A program made the translations under genes and the position numbers. The notes beneath the pieces were generated by a model that saw nothing but the letters and a program-made list of their open reading frames with translations, did not search any database and was not told where the DNA came from. From contig NZ_FXUA01000005.1 of the NCBI RefSeq assembly GCF_900182815.1, forward strand, positions 186,001-250,000: a stretch of 64,000 nucleotides of DNA. The letters run 5' to 3'. How positions within the stretch are numbered: the stretch's first letter is position 1; each line of letters opens with the position of its first letter. Below are positions 15,930 to 25,103 of the stretch, piece after piece. Source of the stretch: Algoriphagus winogradskyi. Its GTDB lineage: Bacteria; Bacteroidota; Bacteroidia; Cytophagales; Cyclobacteriaceae.

Positions 15930-17244
15930 CTATAGGCAGCTTTTCTTGATATTCTTACTTGCCTTCATTTCTGTTGAAGTGCAGGCTCAAAAGCTTTGGG
16001 CAGAGCTTCATATAAATCCAAGCAATCCCTATTTGGGGCAGCCTGTGGAGGTGAATATATTTATCTACTCTTCCACCTGGTTTACTACAGCTCCAGACTT
16101 GGGCAATATCAAAGTTCCGGGAGCTTTCTCCTACTATTTAAGGTCGGTTTCGGTGTCCAAACAAGAAGGAAGTCAGACCTTTGCAGGTGTCCAGTTGATT
16201 TACAATATATTTCCTTACACGGACAAAGATGTAGTTTTTCCTGATTTGAATATAGCGCTGGAGTCCCCCGAGGTCGGAGATTATAAAGGGAAAAAGCATG
16301 TCATCAAGGCTAAAGGGAAAACCATCAAAGTAAAGCCAATTCCATCAAAATTCTCAGAGAATGAGTGGCTCGTGGCTAATGGACTAAGTGTCTCTGAGCG
16401 TTGGTCGGGAAATAGGGCTAAGGTCAAAGTAGGTGATGTGGTGGAGCGAACAATTTCCAGAACTGTTTCCGGTACAGTCTCTGAATTAATTCCCCCGATA
16501 GAATGGGATAGCATTGCAAATGTTAGCTTGTATCCTTCGCGTAGTGAGGTGTCAAATAATCAAACAAAGACTTCTATTTCTGCATCCAGAACAGAAAAGA
16601 TGCGCTACCTCTTCGAGAAAGAGGGGGAGGTCATCTTGCCCGAAATGGTATTTACCTGGTATAATCCCTACAGAAATCAATTGTACGAGCGAACCCTGAA
16701 AGAAGTGAAAATTCAGGTCGAAGCAAATCCAGGTTTGGGAGTATTGGCTAGTGTAAGGGATTCCTTGGCGATGATTCAGGAAGAGATTGTATCTGAAGAA
16801 GCTGAAGATCAGCCCTTGACAATATTGGGGATGAGCCTTGAGAAATTTGCAGGAGTGGTTGTTATAGGAATACTAGTATTGATTTTACTTTTCAAAGCGC
16901 TTCGCAAATTCGTCAGCATTTTGAAAGAGAGAAGAGCGGCATATTTGATTTCGGAGGAATATTATTTCCATGAATTTAAAAAAGCGGCTCATGGGAAAGA
17001 CAAAAAAACTACTGCGGCCAAGCTTTATCGATGGATCGATGCCCTTGATCTGGAGGAGCCTAGTGCCGCATTTTTTGCAGAGATGTATGGTTCTGAAAGT
17101 TTGCAGAGGCAGGTAGCAACAATGGAAGCTAAATGGGGAAATGGAAATCAGTTTTCAGGTCTGGCGATCAAAGAATGGGAATTCGCCAGGCATAACTATC
17201 TGAACCGTGGTGTGGTGGTAGATTCCGGATGGATTAATCCTTAG
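15913..17244 (+). CDS. batD: BatD-family protein (aerotolerance operon)
   Basis: 443 residues. Signal peptide 1-25 (VQAQ). Immunoglobulin-like beta domains of the BatD type fill about 26-280 (WAELHINPSNPYLGQPVEVNI near the start). One transmembrane helix (about 312-331) is followed by a basic cytoplasmic tail. BatD belongs to the BatABCDE set that works with MoxR ATPase and VWA proteins in the envelope; the phenotype differs between species. Here it starts inside the 3' end of a truncated bat gene, and no batA/batB/moxR is present next to it, so it may be an orphan without its partners. The ORF itself is intact. Confidence 0.8.
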   Translation: MKGIGNYRQLFLIFLLAFISVEVQAQKLWAELHINPSNPYLGQPVEVNIFIYSSTWFTTAPDLGNIKVPGAFSYYLRSVSVSKQEGSQTFAGVQLIYNIFPYTDKDVVFPDLNIALESPEVGDYKGKKHVIKAKGKTIKVKPIPSKFSENEWLVANGLSVSERWSGNRAKVKVGDVVERTISRTVSGTVSELIPPIEWDSIANVSLYPSRSEVSNNQTKTSISASRTEKMRYLFEKEGEVILPEMVFTWYNPYRNQLYERTLKEVKIQVEANPGLGVLASVRDSLAMIQEEIVSEEAEDQPLTILGMSLEKFAGVVVIGILVLILLFKALRKFVSILKERRAAYLISEEYYFHEFKKAAHGKDKKTTAAKLYRWIDALDLEEPSAAFFAEMYGSESLQRQVATMEAKWGNGNQFSGLAIKEWEFARHNYLNRGVVVDSGWINP

Positions 17245-17254
17245 CCAATAGACT

Positions 17255-17530
17255 TTAGCGAAGATGCTTTGGTACTTGGCCATCCATTTCTTTCCACTTT
17301 TTGGTGAAAAATTTCCGCACTAATAGTTTGGCACTTATACCTACTGCCGCCGTTATTGCAGTATAAAGAACTACTTTTCCGAAGGATGCTTGATCTGTTT
17401 CTGGGTTTTTAGGCGCAGGATCTCCTGTAACAGCTTCGTATCTGTTGTCTATGGCAGCTTTTGCTAATGCAGCCACTCCTAGAGATAAGGCTGCGGATAA
17501 AATTGTGAATTTATTCTCTGATAGTTTCAT
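17255..17530 (-). CDS. DUF4235 domain-containing small membrane protein
   Basis: 91 residues. A hydrophobic segment at about 10-27 (LSAALSLGVAALAKAAI), the central GDPAPKNPETDQASFGKVV, a second hydrophobic segment (about 52-70), and a basic tail (KKWKEMDGQVPKHLR). The order fits DUF4235, a small membrane family of unknown function. It converges on batD with an 10-nt gap. Confidence 0.65.
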   Translation of the reverse strand: MKLSENKFTILSAALSLGVAALAKAAIDNRYEAVTGDPAPKNPETDQASFGKVVLYTAITAAVGISAKLLVRKFFTKKWKEMDGQVPKHLR

Positions 17531-17582
17531 ATCTCCTTTTTTCTAAAAATCTGCAAACTCTGTGCGCAAACAGTTATAGAAT

Positions 17583-17651
17583 AATATGATTATCCGCAAT
17601 GATGCCAGTCACCTTAACTTTTTTGCTTGTCAGGTTGGATGACCGAAGACT
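17583..17651. repeat. Dispersed repeat ATTATCCGCAATGATGCC...GACCGAAGACT, copy 2
   Basis: Second copy of the repeat at 14085-14160, in the same orientation. Its right end touches the stop codon of the DUF2490 gene. Confidence 0.6.
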
Positions 17652-18492
17652 TAGTCCACATCGTTGCTCACCATATCAAACGTCTCTCTTACTTTAGGCT
17701 GAAAGTTCCACTTCAAGGCTACGGTTGGCCCGTAATACACGTCAAATTGAGTTCCGCTGCTGCGAAGTTGCATTTGAGCAATGATCCCAGTTAATACAGT
17801 TAAGTTTTTAGTAAGTCCTGCGGAGTAATAAACCGATTGCCTTAAGATGTCAAAATGGTCTTTTGCATAATCCTTTGGAGCAAATTTGAACATGACCTCA
17901 GTGTAATAGGAAATATTGTGCGACTGGAAGATTGGATTCTCACCTTGATTCAAGTAGTGGTTTACTCCGAATCTTCCTCTTATTCTAGGGATTGTTCGCT
18001 TGATGCCATTCTTATCTTCAAAGAATTTGGTTTCAAATCTAACTTGCTCGAAAATACTTCTTTGGGCATTTTTTGCATGTAAGTTCCCATGAGGATCAGT
18101 CGCCTTTCGAGAATTTCAGGGTTACCGGCCTCTACTATTTCATATTTCTTATTTCGGGCGTAACCCACATAAAATTTCATATGCTTGAATCCTGAATAGA
18201 TCAACCAAGGTCTAACCACAAAACGCTGCACATATGCATAAGGATTTGAATTGGAATACGCGCCCTGTGATACCAATTGAAGGTCTACTTGTCCAGATAT
18301 TTTCCATTTCTCCAAAAGTGGAAATGCAACATCAATCTCGGAAATTGAGGCAGGGATAAAACCTACTTCATAACCGGGCTCTGATTGAGCCATTAAGTTA
18401 TTAGACAAGAAAAATTGAAGTAAAAACAAGCAGCAAGTAGTAAATACTTTGCGGACTTTCGGTTTGGTCGAGTAACTCCAGGTTTGTATCAT
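17651..18492 (-). pseudogene. DUF2490-type outer-membrane protein disrupted by a one-base frameshift
   Basis: The 5' part (18492 to about 18052) encodes a signal peptide (FLSNNLMAQ) and barrel strands up to QKMPKEVF. The expected continuation (FEQVRFETKFFEDKNG, then KRTIPRIRGRFGVNHYL) is found in another frame, on the other side of an A4 run at 18051-18054 (T4 on the coding strand). Restoring a fifth T joins the two frames perfectly through to the end (DMVSNDVD). The combined protein, about 280 residues, fits DUF2490, a predicted outer-membrane family. This is either a real homopolymer frameshift or a sequencing error. The second half alone has no start signal and should not be called separately. 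Confidence 0.75.
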
Positions 18493-18551
18493 TTTCTATT
18501 GAGAGGGAGTGTTTAGTATGCCTAGCTCTTAAATGGTAGCTATTTTTAAAT

Positions 18552-19247
18552 CTAGGATAAAGTTGGTTTAATTAGATGTGATCGAATACCCATCACTATC
18601 ATCAGCTGGGCGATAGCATAAGTGCCCATAATGATGATACCTGCATCAGGAATGGGGAGGTAAAATTTATCCAGAGCAATAACTCCATCAGAAATAAAGA
18701 AGAGAATAGCTCCAATGAATACTTGCCAAAATGAAGCTGGATTACATTTCCCATAGCGCTCTCTTGCAGTGGTTACCATACTTACTATCACTATAATGTA
18801 GATAATCACGGGGATTTTCAGTGCGCCAAGATTCGGGTTGATCATGTAAAAAGTAAAGGCCGCCAAAAAATAAACCGGGAGATTGATAAAGAAGGTCTTT
18901 ACAAAGTTCACATTAAGGAGAGATTCCGGAGCTTTTTGAGCTACCTTAAATCCTATGATATAACAGACATGGGCCAGAAGGAAGGCGCCAATTCCATATA
19001 TAAAAAGGTGATCCCACAAAAGTAGAATATCTCCAAGCAGGGAAAATATCAAAGCACCTAAAATAGATTTGGATAGTAAAGTAGAGGAAATTGGTTTAGT
19101 AATTTGGTAGAAATATCCAATCAACCCCAATATAATCAGAGGTTTGGAAAAAAATCTTAGCTCTAATTTTTGCTCCAGAATAAAAGCTAAATCAATTAAA
19201 GTCGCGAATAAAAACAGGTAGAGCCAAAGGATATTTTTCTTTTTCAA
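18552..19247 (-). CDS. Lysoplasmalogenase family membrane protein (YhhN/TMEM86)
   Basis: 231 residues, eight predicted membrane helices. Family motifs are visible: KPLIILGLIGYFY, LGALIFSLLGDILLLW with the conserved Asp, GAFLLAHVCYIIGF with the conserved His, and FISDGVIALDKF near the C-terminus. Characterised YhhN/TMEM86 members hydrolyse the vinyl-ether bond of lysoplasmalogens; in this organism the substrate is unknown. It lies 60 nt downstream of the broken DUF2490 gene on the same strand. Confidence 0.85.
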   Translation of the reverse strand: MKKKNILWLYLFLFATLIDLAFILEQKLELRFFSKPLIILGLIGYFYQITKPISSTLLSKSILGALIFSLLGDILLLWDHLFIYGIGAFLLAHVCYIIGFKVAQKAPESLLNVNFVKTFFINLPVYFLAAFTFYMINPNLGALKIPVIIYIIVIVSMVTTARERYGKCNPASFWQVFIGAILFFISDGVIALDKFYLPIPDAGIIIMGTYAIAQLMIVMGIRSHLIKPTLS

Positions 19248-19593
19248 ATGATGGATAATTTTGAGTAATTTTTAAGAGACATAATTTTTAAATAGGTTGT
19301 TCCATATTTTCAGAATAAAATACTGATAATATTGAGAATTTCAATTCTTGGGTGACTGAGGTTCTTCTGAAATTTTATTCTAAAATAAGTCTACTTTTCT
19401 AGGTAAAAGGAATGTGTAACAAAACTTTTTGGCCTTTTGGCAGAATATTATTCACCTTTCTATGTTAAGAAATAGTTAAAATTAGTGAAATTTGTAACGC
19501 AAAACTTAACGTTATGTACCCATAGATCATCGCGGGTGAATTTACCTTTGCAGGGAATAATTTCAAACCAGTTTATATCAAAACGTACAAATT
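19248..19593. other. Divergent intergenic region before the Oar-like receptor
   Basis: 346 nt. It contains a 10-bp inverted repeat (AGAATAAAAT at 19312-19321 / ATTTTATTCT at 19372-19381) of unknown role. The receptor promoter box is at 19543. Confidence 0.5.
19543..19550 (+). promoter_or_regulatory. TACCTTTG -7 box of the TonB-dependent receptor gene
   Basis: A perfect TAnnTTTG match 43 nt before the ATG, giving a predicted leader of about 35-40 nt. Confidence 0.5.
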
Positions 19594-22500
19594 ATGAGGA
19601 AAAATTTACTTAAAATTTTGGTTTCACTCGTATTGGTAATAATTGCCACTATTGGTGTATCCCAAGCACAAGTAACTACCAGTTCTATTGTAGGACTAGT
19701 GGTTGATGCACAAGGGGAGACACTTCCTGGAGCGAACGTTGTCGCTACACACGTGCCTTCTGGTACGCGTTATGGTGCTGTCACTAACTTAGACGGCCGA
19801 TTTACCATTCCTAACATGAGAATTGGTGGTCCTTACACTATTCAAGTTAGCTTTATTGGATACCAAGCTGCTTCCTACAGCAATGTGGTTCTGAGACTAG
19901 GCGAACCTTATGCGCTTTCAGTTACGCTAAACGATGATAGTACGGAACTTGGCGAGGTGATCGTTTCTGCATCAAAATCTTCGGAATTTGATTCTAACAA
20001 AACAGGTACTTCTACAAGTATTTCTACCAAGCAGTTGACTGACCTTCCTCAGATCAACAGATCTGTTACAGAATTTACTAGATTGACTCCTCAGGCGAAT
20101 GGTACTTCTTTCGCTGGTCGTGATTCCAGATATAACAATCTTCAGGTCGATGGAGCAAACTTCAACAACGGTTTTGGATTGAGCAGTAACCCACTTCCAG
20201 GTGGAAATTCTCAACCTATTTCTTTGGATGCGATCGAGCAAATCTCTGTGAATATCGCTCCTTTTGATGTAACTCAATCTGGTTTTACTGGTGCAGGTAT
20301 CAATGCTGTAACACGTAGCGGTACAAATACATTTACTGGTTCTGCATATTTCTTCACCAAAAACCAGGACTTGCAAGGAAAGAAAATTGGTGATATTGAG
20401 TTGGAAGCAACGGATGCTGCTACAAATAACTTCGGTTTTAGACTAGGTGGTCCAATCATCAAAAACAAATTATTCTTCTTCGTCAACGCTGAAAGAGAAG
20501 TGAACACTGGAGCAAATGCTTCTGGAGCTAACCTATGGAAAGCATCTACAAATGGTGTAGCGGATCCAGATAATAACATTGCAAGAACTACTGTAGCTGA
20601 TCTTGAAGCAGTACAAAGCCACCTGATCAATCAGTGGGGATATGATCCAGGTAGATACCAAGGATTTGCGAATGAAGCAGAACAGTTTAGCACCAAATTT
20701 TTGGCTAGAATTGACTGGAACATCAGTGACAAGCATAAGCTAGCTGTACGATACAACCAAGTAGTAGGTACTTCTCCTCAGATTACTAACGGATCTTCAG
20801 GTCCAAGACCTAGAACTCCGGGTTCTGCACAAAGAGTTAGTCAAAACTCTATGGCTTTTGAAAACGCAGCTTATGGCTTCGAAAATACAGTAAGGTCTGT
20901 TACTGCTGAATTGAACTCATATTTCAGCCCTAAGATCTCTAATCAGTTCCTAGCAACTTATTCTAAAATCCAAGATACCAGAACTACTCCAGGAGCTGAG
21001 TTCCCAATGGTGGATATCTGGGATGGCGGCGGAAGAGGTGATGGCGATGCCAATTACATGAGCTTTGGTACGGAGCTATTCTCTTATAACAACGATGTGA
21101 TAAATGATAACTTCTCTTTTATCAACAACTTGACTTATACTGAAGGTCGTCATACGGTCACTGCAGGTGCAGCATTTGAGATCCAAAAATTTGGTAACTC
21201 TTTTGTAAGAATGGGTACTTCCTATTATAGATATGCTTCTGTTGAAGATTTCTTGACTACTGGTACGCCAAATGAAGTGGCACCAATCATGTTCGGTTTG
21301 ACTTACCCATATGAAGGACAAGAGACTTACGCTAGAGTGAACTTTGGCTTGGCTTCTCTATACGCTCAGGACAAATTCGCTGTAAACGATCAATTGACCT
21401 TGACTCTAGGTTTAAGAGCTGAGTTACCAATTTATTTGAATGATCTTACTCCAAACGAAGCGATCAATGATCTTACTTTATTGGATACAGATTATCAGCC
21501 GAAGAATTACGATTCAGGAAGCTGGCCTAAATCCCGCGTAATGCTGTCTCCACGATTTGGATTCAACTATGACGTAATGGGTGATAGAAGCCTAATCATT
21601 AGAGGTGGTACAGGTATCTTCTCTGGTAGAGTTCCTTTCGTATGGTTGACAAATATGCCAACTGGAGCAGGTGTTTTGCAAAACACTGTTGAGCCTGGTA
21701 GTTATGGTGAGGTTGCTGGATGGATTGGAAATGTGTCTTTCCAGCCTGAGAAATACTATTACGTAGAGAACCCGCCTGCAGGTGGAGAAAATGTTTTCAT
21801 CAAGAATCCTACTCAAGGTGCACCAAACTCATTTGCTTTGGTTGATACAGACTTTAGAATGCCAATGGTATGGAGATCTAGTTTAGGAGCTGATTACCAG
21901 TTGGGTGATTCTCCATTTATGTTAACTGCTGATCTCTTGTATACCAAAGACATCAATGGGGTATTCCAATTCGGAGCGAACAGAGCTATTTCTCCAAACA
22001 AAATGAATAGTGCTGGAGATGACAGAGAGGTTGTTTTACCCGGTACTAGCGTAGCTTATAACTCAGCAATGGGTGCTAATAATGCAACTATCCTGACTAA
22101 CACTGATGTGAAAGGTCATGCTGTAAGTGCAACAATCGGTTTGTCAGTTCCAGAATACAACGGCTTCTCAGGTAGCGTATTCTATACGTACTCTGCAGCA
22201 AAAGAGGTTAGCTCCAATTCTGGATCTAGTGCAAGTTCTGCATGGGGAGCTTCTCCAAACATTAACTCTCCAAATGATCAGCGTCTGAATATCTCTGATT
22301 TTGCTTTGCCAAATAGAATAGTGGCAAACATGAGCTACAGAGTGGAATATGCTAACTTCCTTGCGACTACAATTGGTGTGTATTACACAGGAGGAAATCA
22401 GGGCAGACTTTCTTACACGTATGGAAACGACCTTAATGGAGACGGTATTAATGCTGATCTTCTTTACATTCCTGAAAATACCGCAGACTTCAATTTTGTT

Positions 22501-22935
22501 GACATCGTCTCTAATGGTACTGTAGTCTATACTGCTCAGCAGCAAAGAACTGCCTTCGATCAGTATATTGCGGACAATGACCTTGAAGAGTACAGAGGTG
22601 GATATGTTCCTAGAAATGCGATCATTCAGCCATGGTTGAGCAGATTCGATGTGAGAGTACTACAGGACATCTTTACTAATATCGGTGAAAGAAGAAATAC
22701 ACTTCAGGTAAGTTTAGACGTAGTAAACTTCGGTAACCTGTTGAATAAAGACTGGGGAATTTCACAAAGAACAAACGGAGCTCAGAACCTTCTTTCTCGT
22801 TCTGGCTCAGTTAGTGCAAACCCTAACTATGTGATGAACCAAGTTTCTGGCGAATTGCCAACAACACCATATCAGAATGTAAGTAACTTCTCTACTACCT
22901 GGAGCATGCAGTTAGGCTTGAGATATATCTTCTAA
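19594..22935 (+). CDS. Oar-like TonB-dependent outer-membrane receptor
   Basis: 1113 residues. Signal peptide 1-26. A carboxypeptidase-regulatory-like beta domain (about 30-118, GLVVDAQGETLPGANV, FTIPNMRIGG) is followed by a plug (about 120-240, LDAIEQISVNIAPFDVTQSG) and a long barrel ending in Phe (SMQLGLRYIF). The layout matches the Oar family (named for a Myxococcus protein). These receptors are abundant in Bacteroidota and import or export unknown large substrates; no SusD partner is adjacent here, which fits Oar rather than SusC. It has its own promoter and a strong terminator, so it is probably monocistronic. Confidence 0.88.
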   Translation: MRKNLLKILVSLVLVIIATIGVSQAQVTTSSIVGLVVDAQGETLPGANVVATHVPSGTRYGAVTNLDGRFTIPNMRIGGPYTIQVSFIGYQAASYSNVVLRLGEPYALSVTLNDDSTELGEVIVSASKSSEFDSNKTGTSTSISTKQLTDLPQINRSVTEFTRLTPQANGTSFAGRDSRYNNLQVDGANFNNGFGLSSNPLPGGNSQPISLDAIEQISVNIAPFDVTQSGFTGAGINAVTRSGTNTFTGSAYFFTKNQDLQGKKIGDIELEATDAATNNFGFRLGGPIIKNKLFFFVNAEREVNTGANASGANLWKASTNGVADPDNNIARTTVADLEAVQSHLINQWGYDPGRYQGFANEAEQFSTKFLARIDWNISDKHKLAVRYNQVVGTSPQITNGSSGPRPRTPGSAQRVSQNSMAFENAAYGFENTVRSVTAELNSYFSPKISNQFLATYSKIQDTRTTPGAEFPMVDIWDGGGRGDGDANYMSFGTELFSYNNDVINDNFSFINNLTYTEGRHTVTAGAAFEIQKFGNSFVRMGTSYYRYASVEDFLTTGTPNEVAPIMFGLTYPYEGQETYARVNFGLASLYAQDKFAVNDQLTLTLGLRAELPIYLNDLTPNEAINDLTLLDTDYQPKNYDSGSWPKSRVMLSPRFGFNYDVMGDRSLIIRGGTGIFSGRVPFVWLTNMPTGAGVLQNTVEPGSYGEVAGWIGNVSFQPEKYYYVENPPAGGENVFIKNPTQGAPNSFALVDTDFRMPMVWRSSLGADYQLGDSPFMLTADLLYTKDINGVFQFGANRAISPNKMNSAGDDREVVLPGTSVAYNSAMGANNATILTNTDVKGHAVSATIGLSVPEYNGFSGSVFYTYSAAKEVSSNSGSSASSAWGASPNINSPNDQRLNISDFALPNRIVANMSYRVEYANFLATTIGVYYTGGNQGRLSYTYGNDLNGDGINADLLYIPENTADFNFVDIVSNGTVVYTAQQQRTAFDQYIADNDLEEYRGGYVPRNAIIQPWLSRFDVRVLQDIFTNIGERRNTLQVSLDVVNFGNLLNKDWGISQRTNGAQNLLSRSGSVSANPNYVMNQVSGELPTTPYQNVSNFSTTWSMQLGLRYIF

Positions 22936-22956
22936 ATACAAAAAATCCATAAGTCT

Positions 22957-22988
22957 AAAAGCACCTCAGTCTTGGGGTGCTTTTTTTG
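22957..22988 (+). terminator. Intrinsic terminator after the receptor gene
   Basis: An AAAGCACC/GGTGCTTT stem followed by seven T. Confidence 0.85.
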
Positions 22989-23036
22989 TTTATTCTAGCT
23001 GTATTTCTTTATTTTAAGGGTTTAAATTTTATGACT

Positions 23037-24107
23037 ATGAAAAAAGGTTTACTGTTTTTAGTATTTGTTTTAGCATTCTTTTTTGAGTCCTCTGGGCAGA
23101 CAGATTCACTTTTGCTAAGTAATGGCAATCTGATTGTGGGTGAGATAAAAAGTATGGACAAAGGTGTTTTGACTATTGAGACGGATTATTCAGATTCAGA
23201 TTTCAAAGTCACTTGGGGAGAAATTAGAGAAATAGCTTCCAAGACTAAATACCTTATTACACTTTCCAACGGCAAACGTTACAACGGTACGCTCAACAGC
23301 ATAGATAGTATCCGGGCTGAGATAGACACCTATGACCCGGAAAGTATACTCAGGAGTATAAGAGGTAAAAGAACGGAGACAGAGCAACCAATAGGTGGCA
23401 AAGAGCTTGTAAACCTATCGGAAATAGTCTATCTCAATGCGTTGGATGAAGGCTTCTGGAGCAGACTATCCGCTAATATTGATTTGGGATGGAGTATAAC
23501 GAAAGCAAATAACCTAACTCAATTCAATATTAGATCAGGCTTAGGATACCTAGCAGATAGATGGAAAGCCAGTTCGTCCTATAATTCCCTTAGATCCACC
23601 CAAGATGAAGTAGCGGATGTCAAACGAACGGATGGAAGCTTCGCATTCAACTATTTCTTGCCCAAAGATTGGTTCTTGTTATACAACTTCACTTACCTGT
23701 CTAATACCGAGCAGCTGATCAAAAGTCGAGTAGGTAATCAGATCGGTTTGGGAAAATATTTGATCCACACCAATAAAACTTACTTCGGGTTTCAGACAGG
23801 TATCAACTTAAACTCTGAATCCTATTTCGATGAAACCCCATCCAGAAATTCTGGGGAAGCTATGATAGGTGCGGAGTTGAACTTGTACGACATAGGAGAC
23901 CTGACCTTACTCACCAACTTGATGGCCTATCCCAGTTTGACGGAGTCAAATCGATTCAGAACGGATTTTAAGCTTGACGTCAAATACGATTTCTTGGATG
24001 ATTTCTATGTGAAGGTAGGTACCACAATGAACTTTGATAATCAGCCGATTGAAGGAGCTACCAAACTGGATTACATTTTCCAGACTACTGTAGGCTGGGA
24101 GCTTTAG
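23037..24107 (+). CDS. DUF481 domain-containing outer-membrane protein
   Basis: 356 residues from the ATG at 23037 (MKKGLLFLVF); the in-frame ATGs at 23031 and 22977 are less likely because the signal peptide begins at MKK. Signal peptide about 1-21. An N-terminal soluble part (about 22-125, SNGNLIVGEIKSMDKGVLTI) is typical of Bacteroidota DUF481 proteins. The DUF481 barrel (about 140-356, FWSRLSANIDLGWSITKANN) ends in VGWEL. DUF481 includes YdiY, a salt-induced outer-membrane protein. The function is unknown and the gene stands alone. Confidence 0.8.
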   Translation: MKKGLLFLVFVLAFFFESSGQTDSLLLSNGNLIVGEIKSMDKGVLTIETDYSDSDFKVTWGEIREIASKTKYLITLSNGKRYNGTLNSIDSIRAEIDTYDPESILRSIRGKRTETEQPIGGKELVNLSEIVYLNALDEGFWSRLSANIDLGWSITKANNLTQFNIRSGLGYLADRWKASSSYNSLRSTQDEVADVKRTDGSFAFNYFLPKDWFLLYNFTYLSNTEQLIKSRVGNQIGLGKYLIHTNKTYFGFQTGINLNSESYFDETPSRNSGEAMIGAELNLYDIGDLTLLTNLMAYPSLTESNRFRTDFKLDVKYDFLDDFYVKVGTTMNFDNQPIEGATKLDYIFQTTVGWEL

Positions 24108-24129
24108 ACTTGACTTCTGTTCGTGTATT

Positions 24130-24168
24130 AAAAATGCCTGATTTCATTACTGATTTCGGGCATTTTTG
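24130..24168 (+). terminator. Intrinsic terminator after the DUF481 gene
   Basis: An AAAATGCC ... GGCATTTTT stem with a long loop and a T run. Confidence 0.65.
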
Positions 24169-24251
24169 AGTTGAGTATCCTGTATTTTTTCCATTGATGG
24201 CAAAGATTTGCCTTCAGTATGTTTTGTTACTTTTTCCTGTATTTACTGAGT

Positions 24252-24259
24252 TATTTTTG
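24252..24259 (+). promoter_or_regulatory. TATTTTTG -7 box of the hydrolase-RND operon
   Basis: It matches TAnnTTTG and lies 42 nt before the hydrolase ATG at 24301. Confidence 0.4.
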
Positions 24260-24300
24260 TATTCTGACAACCTTAAGAATGATCCCGAGGTTAACCTACC

Positions 24301-25086
24301 ATGTTGTATTATAAGATATTTTCTCATTCGGTGAGTAAAGAATGGGTCGTGTTTATACATGGTGCAGGAGGATCCTCTGCGGTATGGTTTAAGCAGCTGA
24401 AGGATTTCAGGGAAAAGTATAATCTGCTACTGATAGATCTTCGGGGGCACGGCAAGTCAGCCGATCTGCCTCAGCAGATTTACAATGAGGAATATACCTT
24501 CACCGGAGTCACGAATGACGTTATTGAAGTGCTGGATCACCTGAATATTCCACCGGCTCATTTTATGGGGGTTTCTCTGGGTACAATCATAGTCCGACAG
24601 CTAGCTGAGCTAGAAAAATGGCGAGTTAAATCACTAGTATTGGCTGGCGCAGTGACTCGACTGACCGTTCAGTCCAGAATACTGGTTACGCTAGGGAGTA
24701 CGTTCAAGCGAGTGATTCCTTACATGTGGCTGTACAGGTTATTTGCCTTTGTGATCTTACCGAGGAAGCAGCATGCCGAATCGAGAAACTTGTTTGTCCA
24801 AGAAGCCCAAAAACTATGTCAGAAGGAATTTATTCGCTGGTTTCAGTTGACTAAAGATATAAATCCGCTTCTGAACTATTTTAAGGAATCTGATCTAGGA
24901 ATTCCTACACTTTATGTAATGGGCGATCAGGATGTCATGTTTTTGGAGCCAGTCAAAAAAATTATAAAAACGCATAAAAGCTCAGTATTGAATATTTTGA
25001 AGAAATGTGGACATGTAGTGAATGTTGAAAGACCTGATGAGTTCAACAAACTTTCGCTCGCATTTATTCAAAATCAACACATTTAA
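24301..25086 (+). CDS. Alpha/beta-fold hydrolase
   Basis: 261 residues covering one alpha/beta-hydrolase domain without signal peptide. It has an oxyanion-hole HGAGGSS (20-26), DLRGHGKS, and the nucleophile elbow GVSLG (catalytic Ser about 92). The late acid is in YVMGDQDVMF and the catalytic His in KKCGHVVNVERP. The substrate is unknown; the fold covers esterases, lipases and lactonases. It starts the operon: its stop is 17 nt before the efflux adaptor. Co-transcription with an RND pump is suggestive of detoxification of the same compound, but this is an inference. Confidence 0.85.
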   Translation: MLYYKIFSHSVSKEWVVFIHGAGGSSAVWFKQLKDFREKYNLLLIDLRGHGKSADLPQQIYNEEYTFTGVTNDVIEVLDHLNIPPAHFMGVSLGTIIVRQLAELEKWRVKSLVLAGAVTRLTVQSRILVTLGSTFKRVIPYMWLYRLFAFVILPRKQHAESRNLFVQEAQKLCQKEFIRWFQLTKDINPLLNYFKESDLGIPTLYVMGDQDVMFLEPVKKIIKTHKSSVLNILKKCGHVVNVERPDEFNKLSLAFIQNQHI

Positions 25087-25103
25087 GCATATTATTTTTC
25101 TCA

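Noticed and set aside
17651..17953. Separate small gene on the minus strand
   Set aside because: It is the frameshifted 3' half of the DUF2490 gene; a single added base joins both parts.
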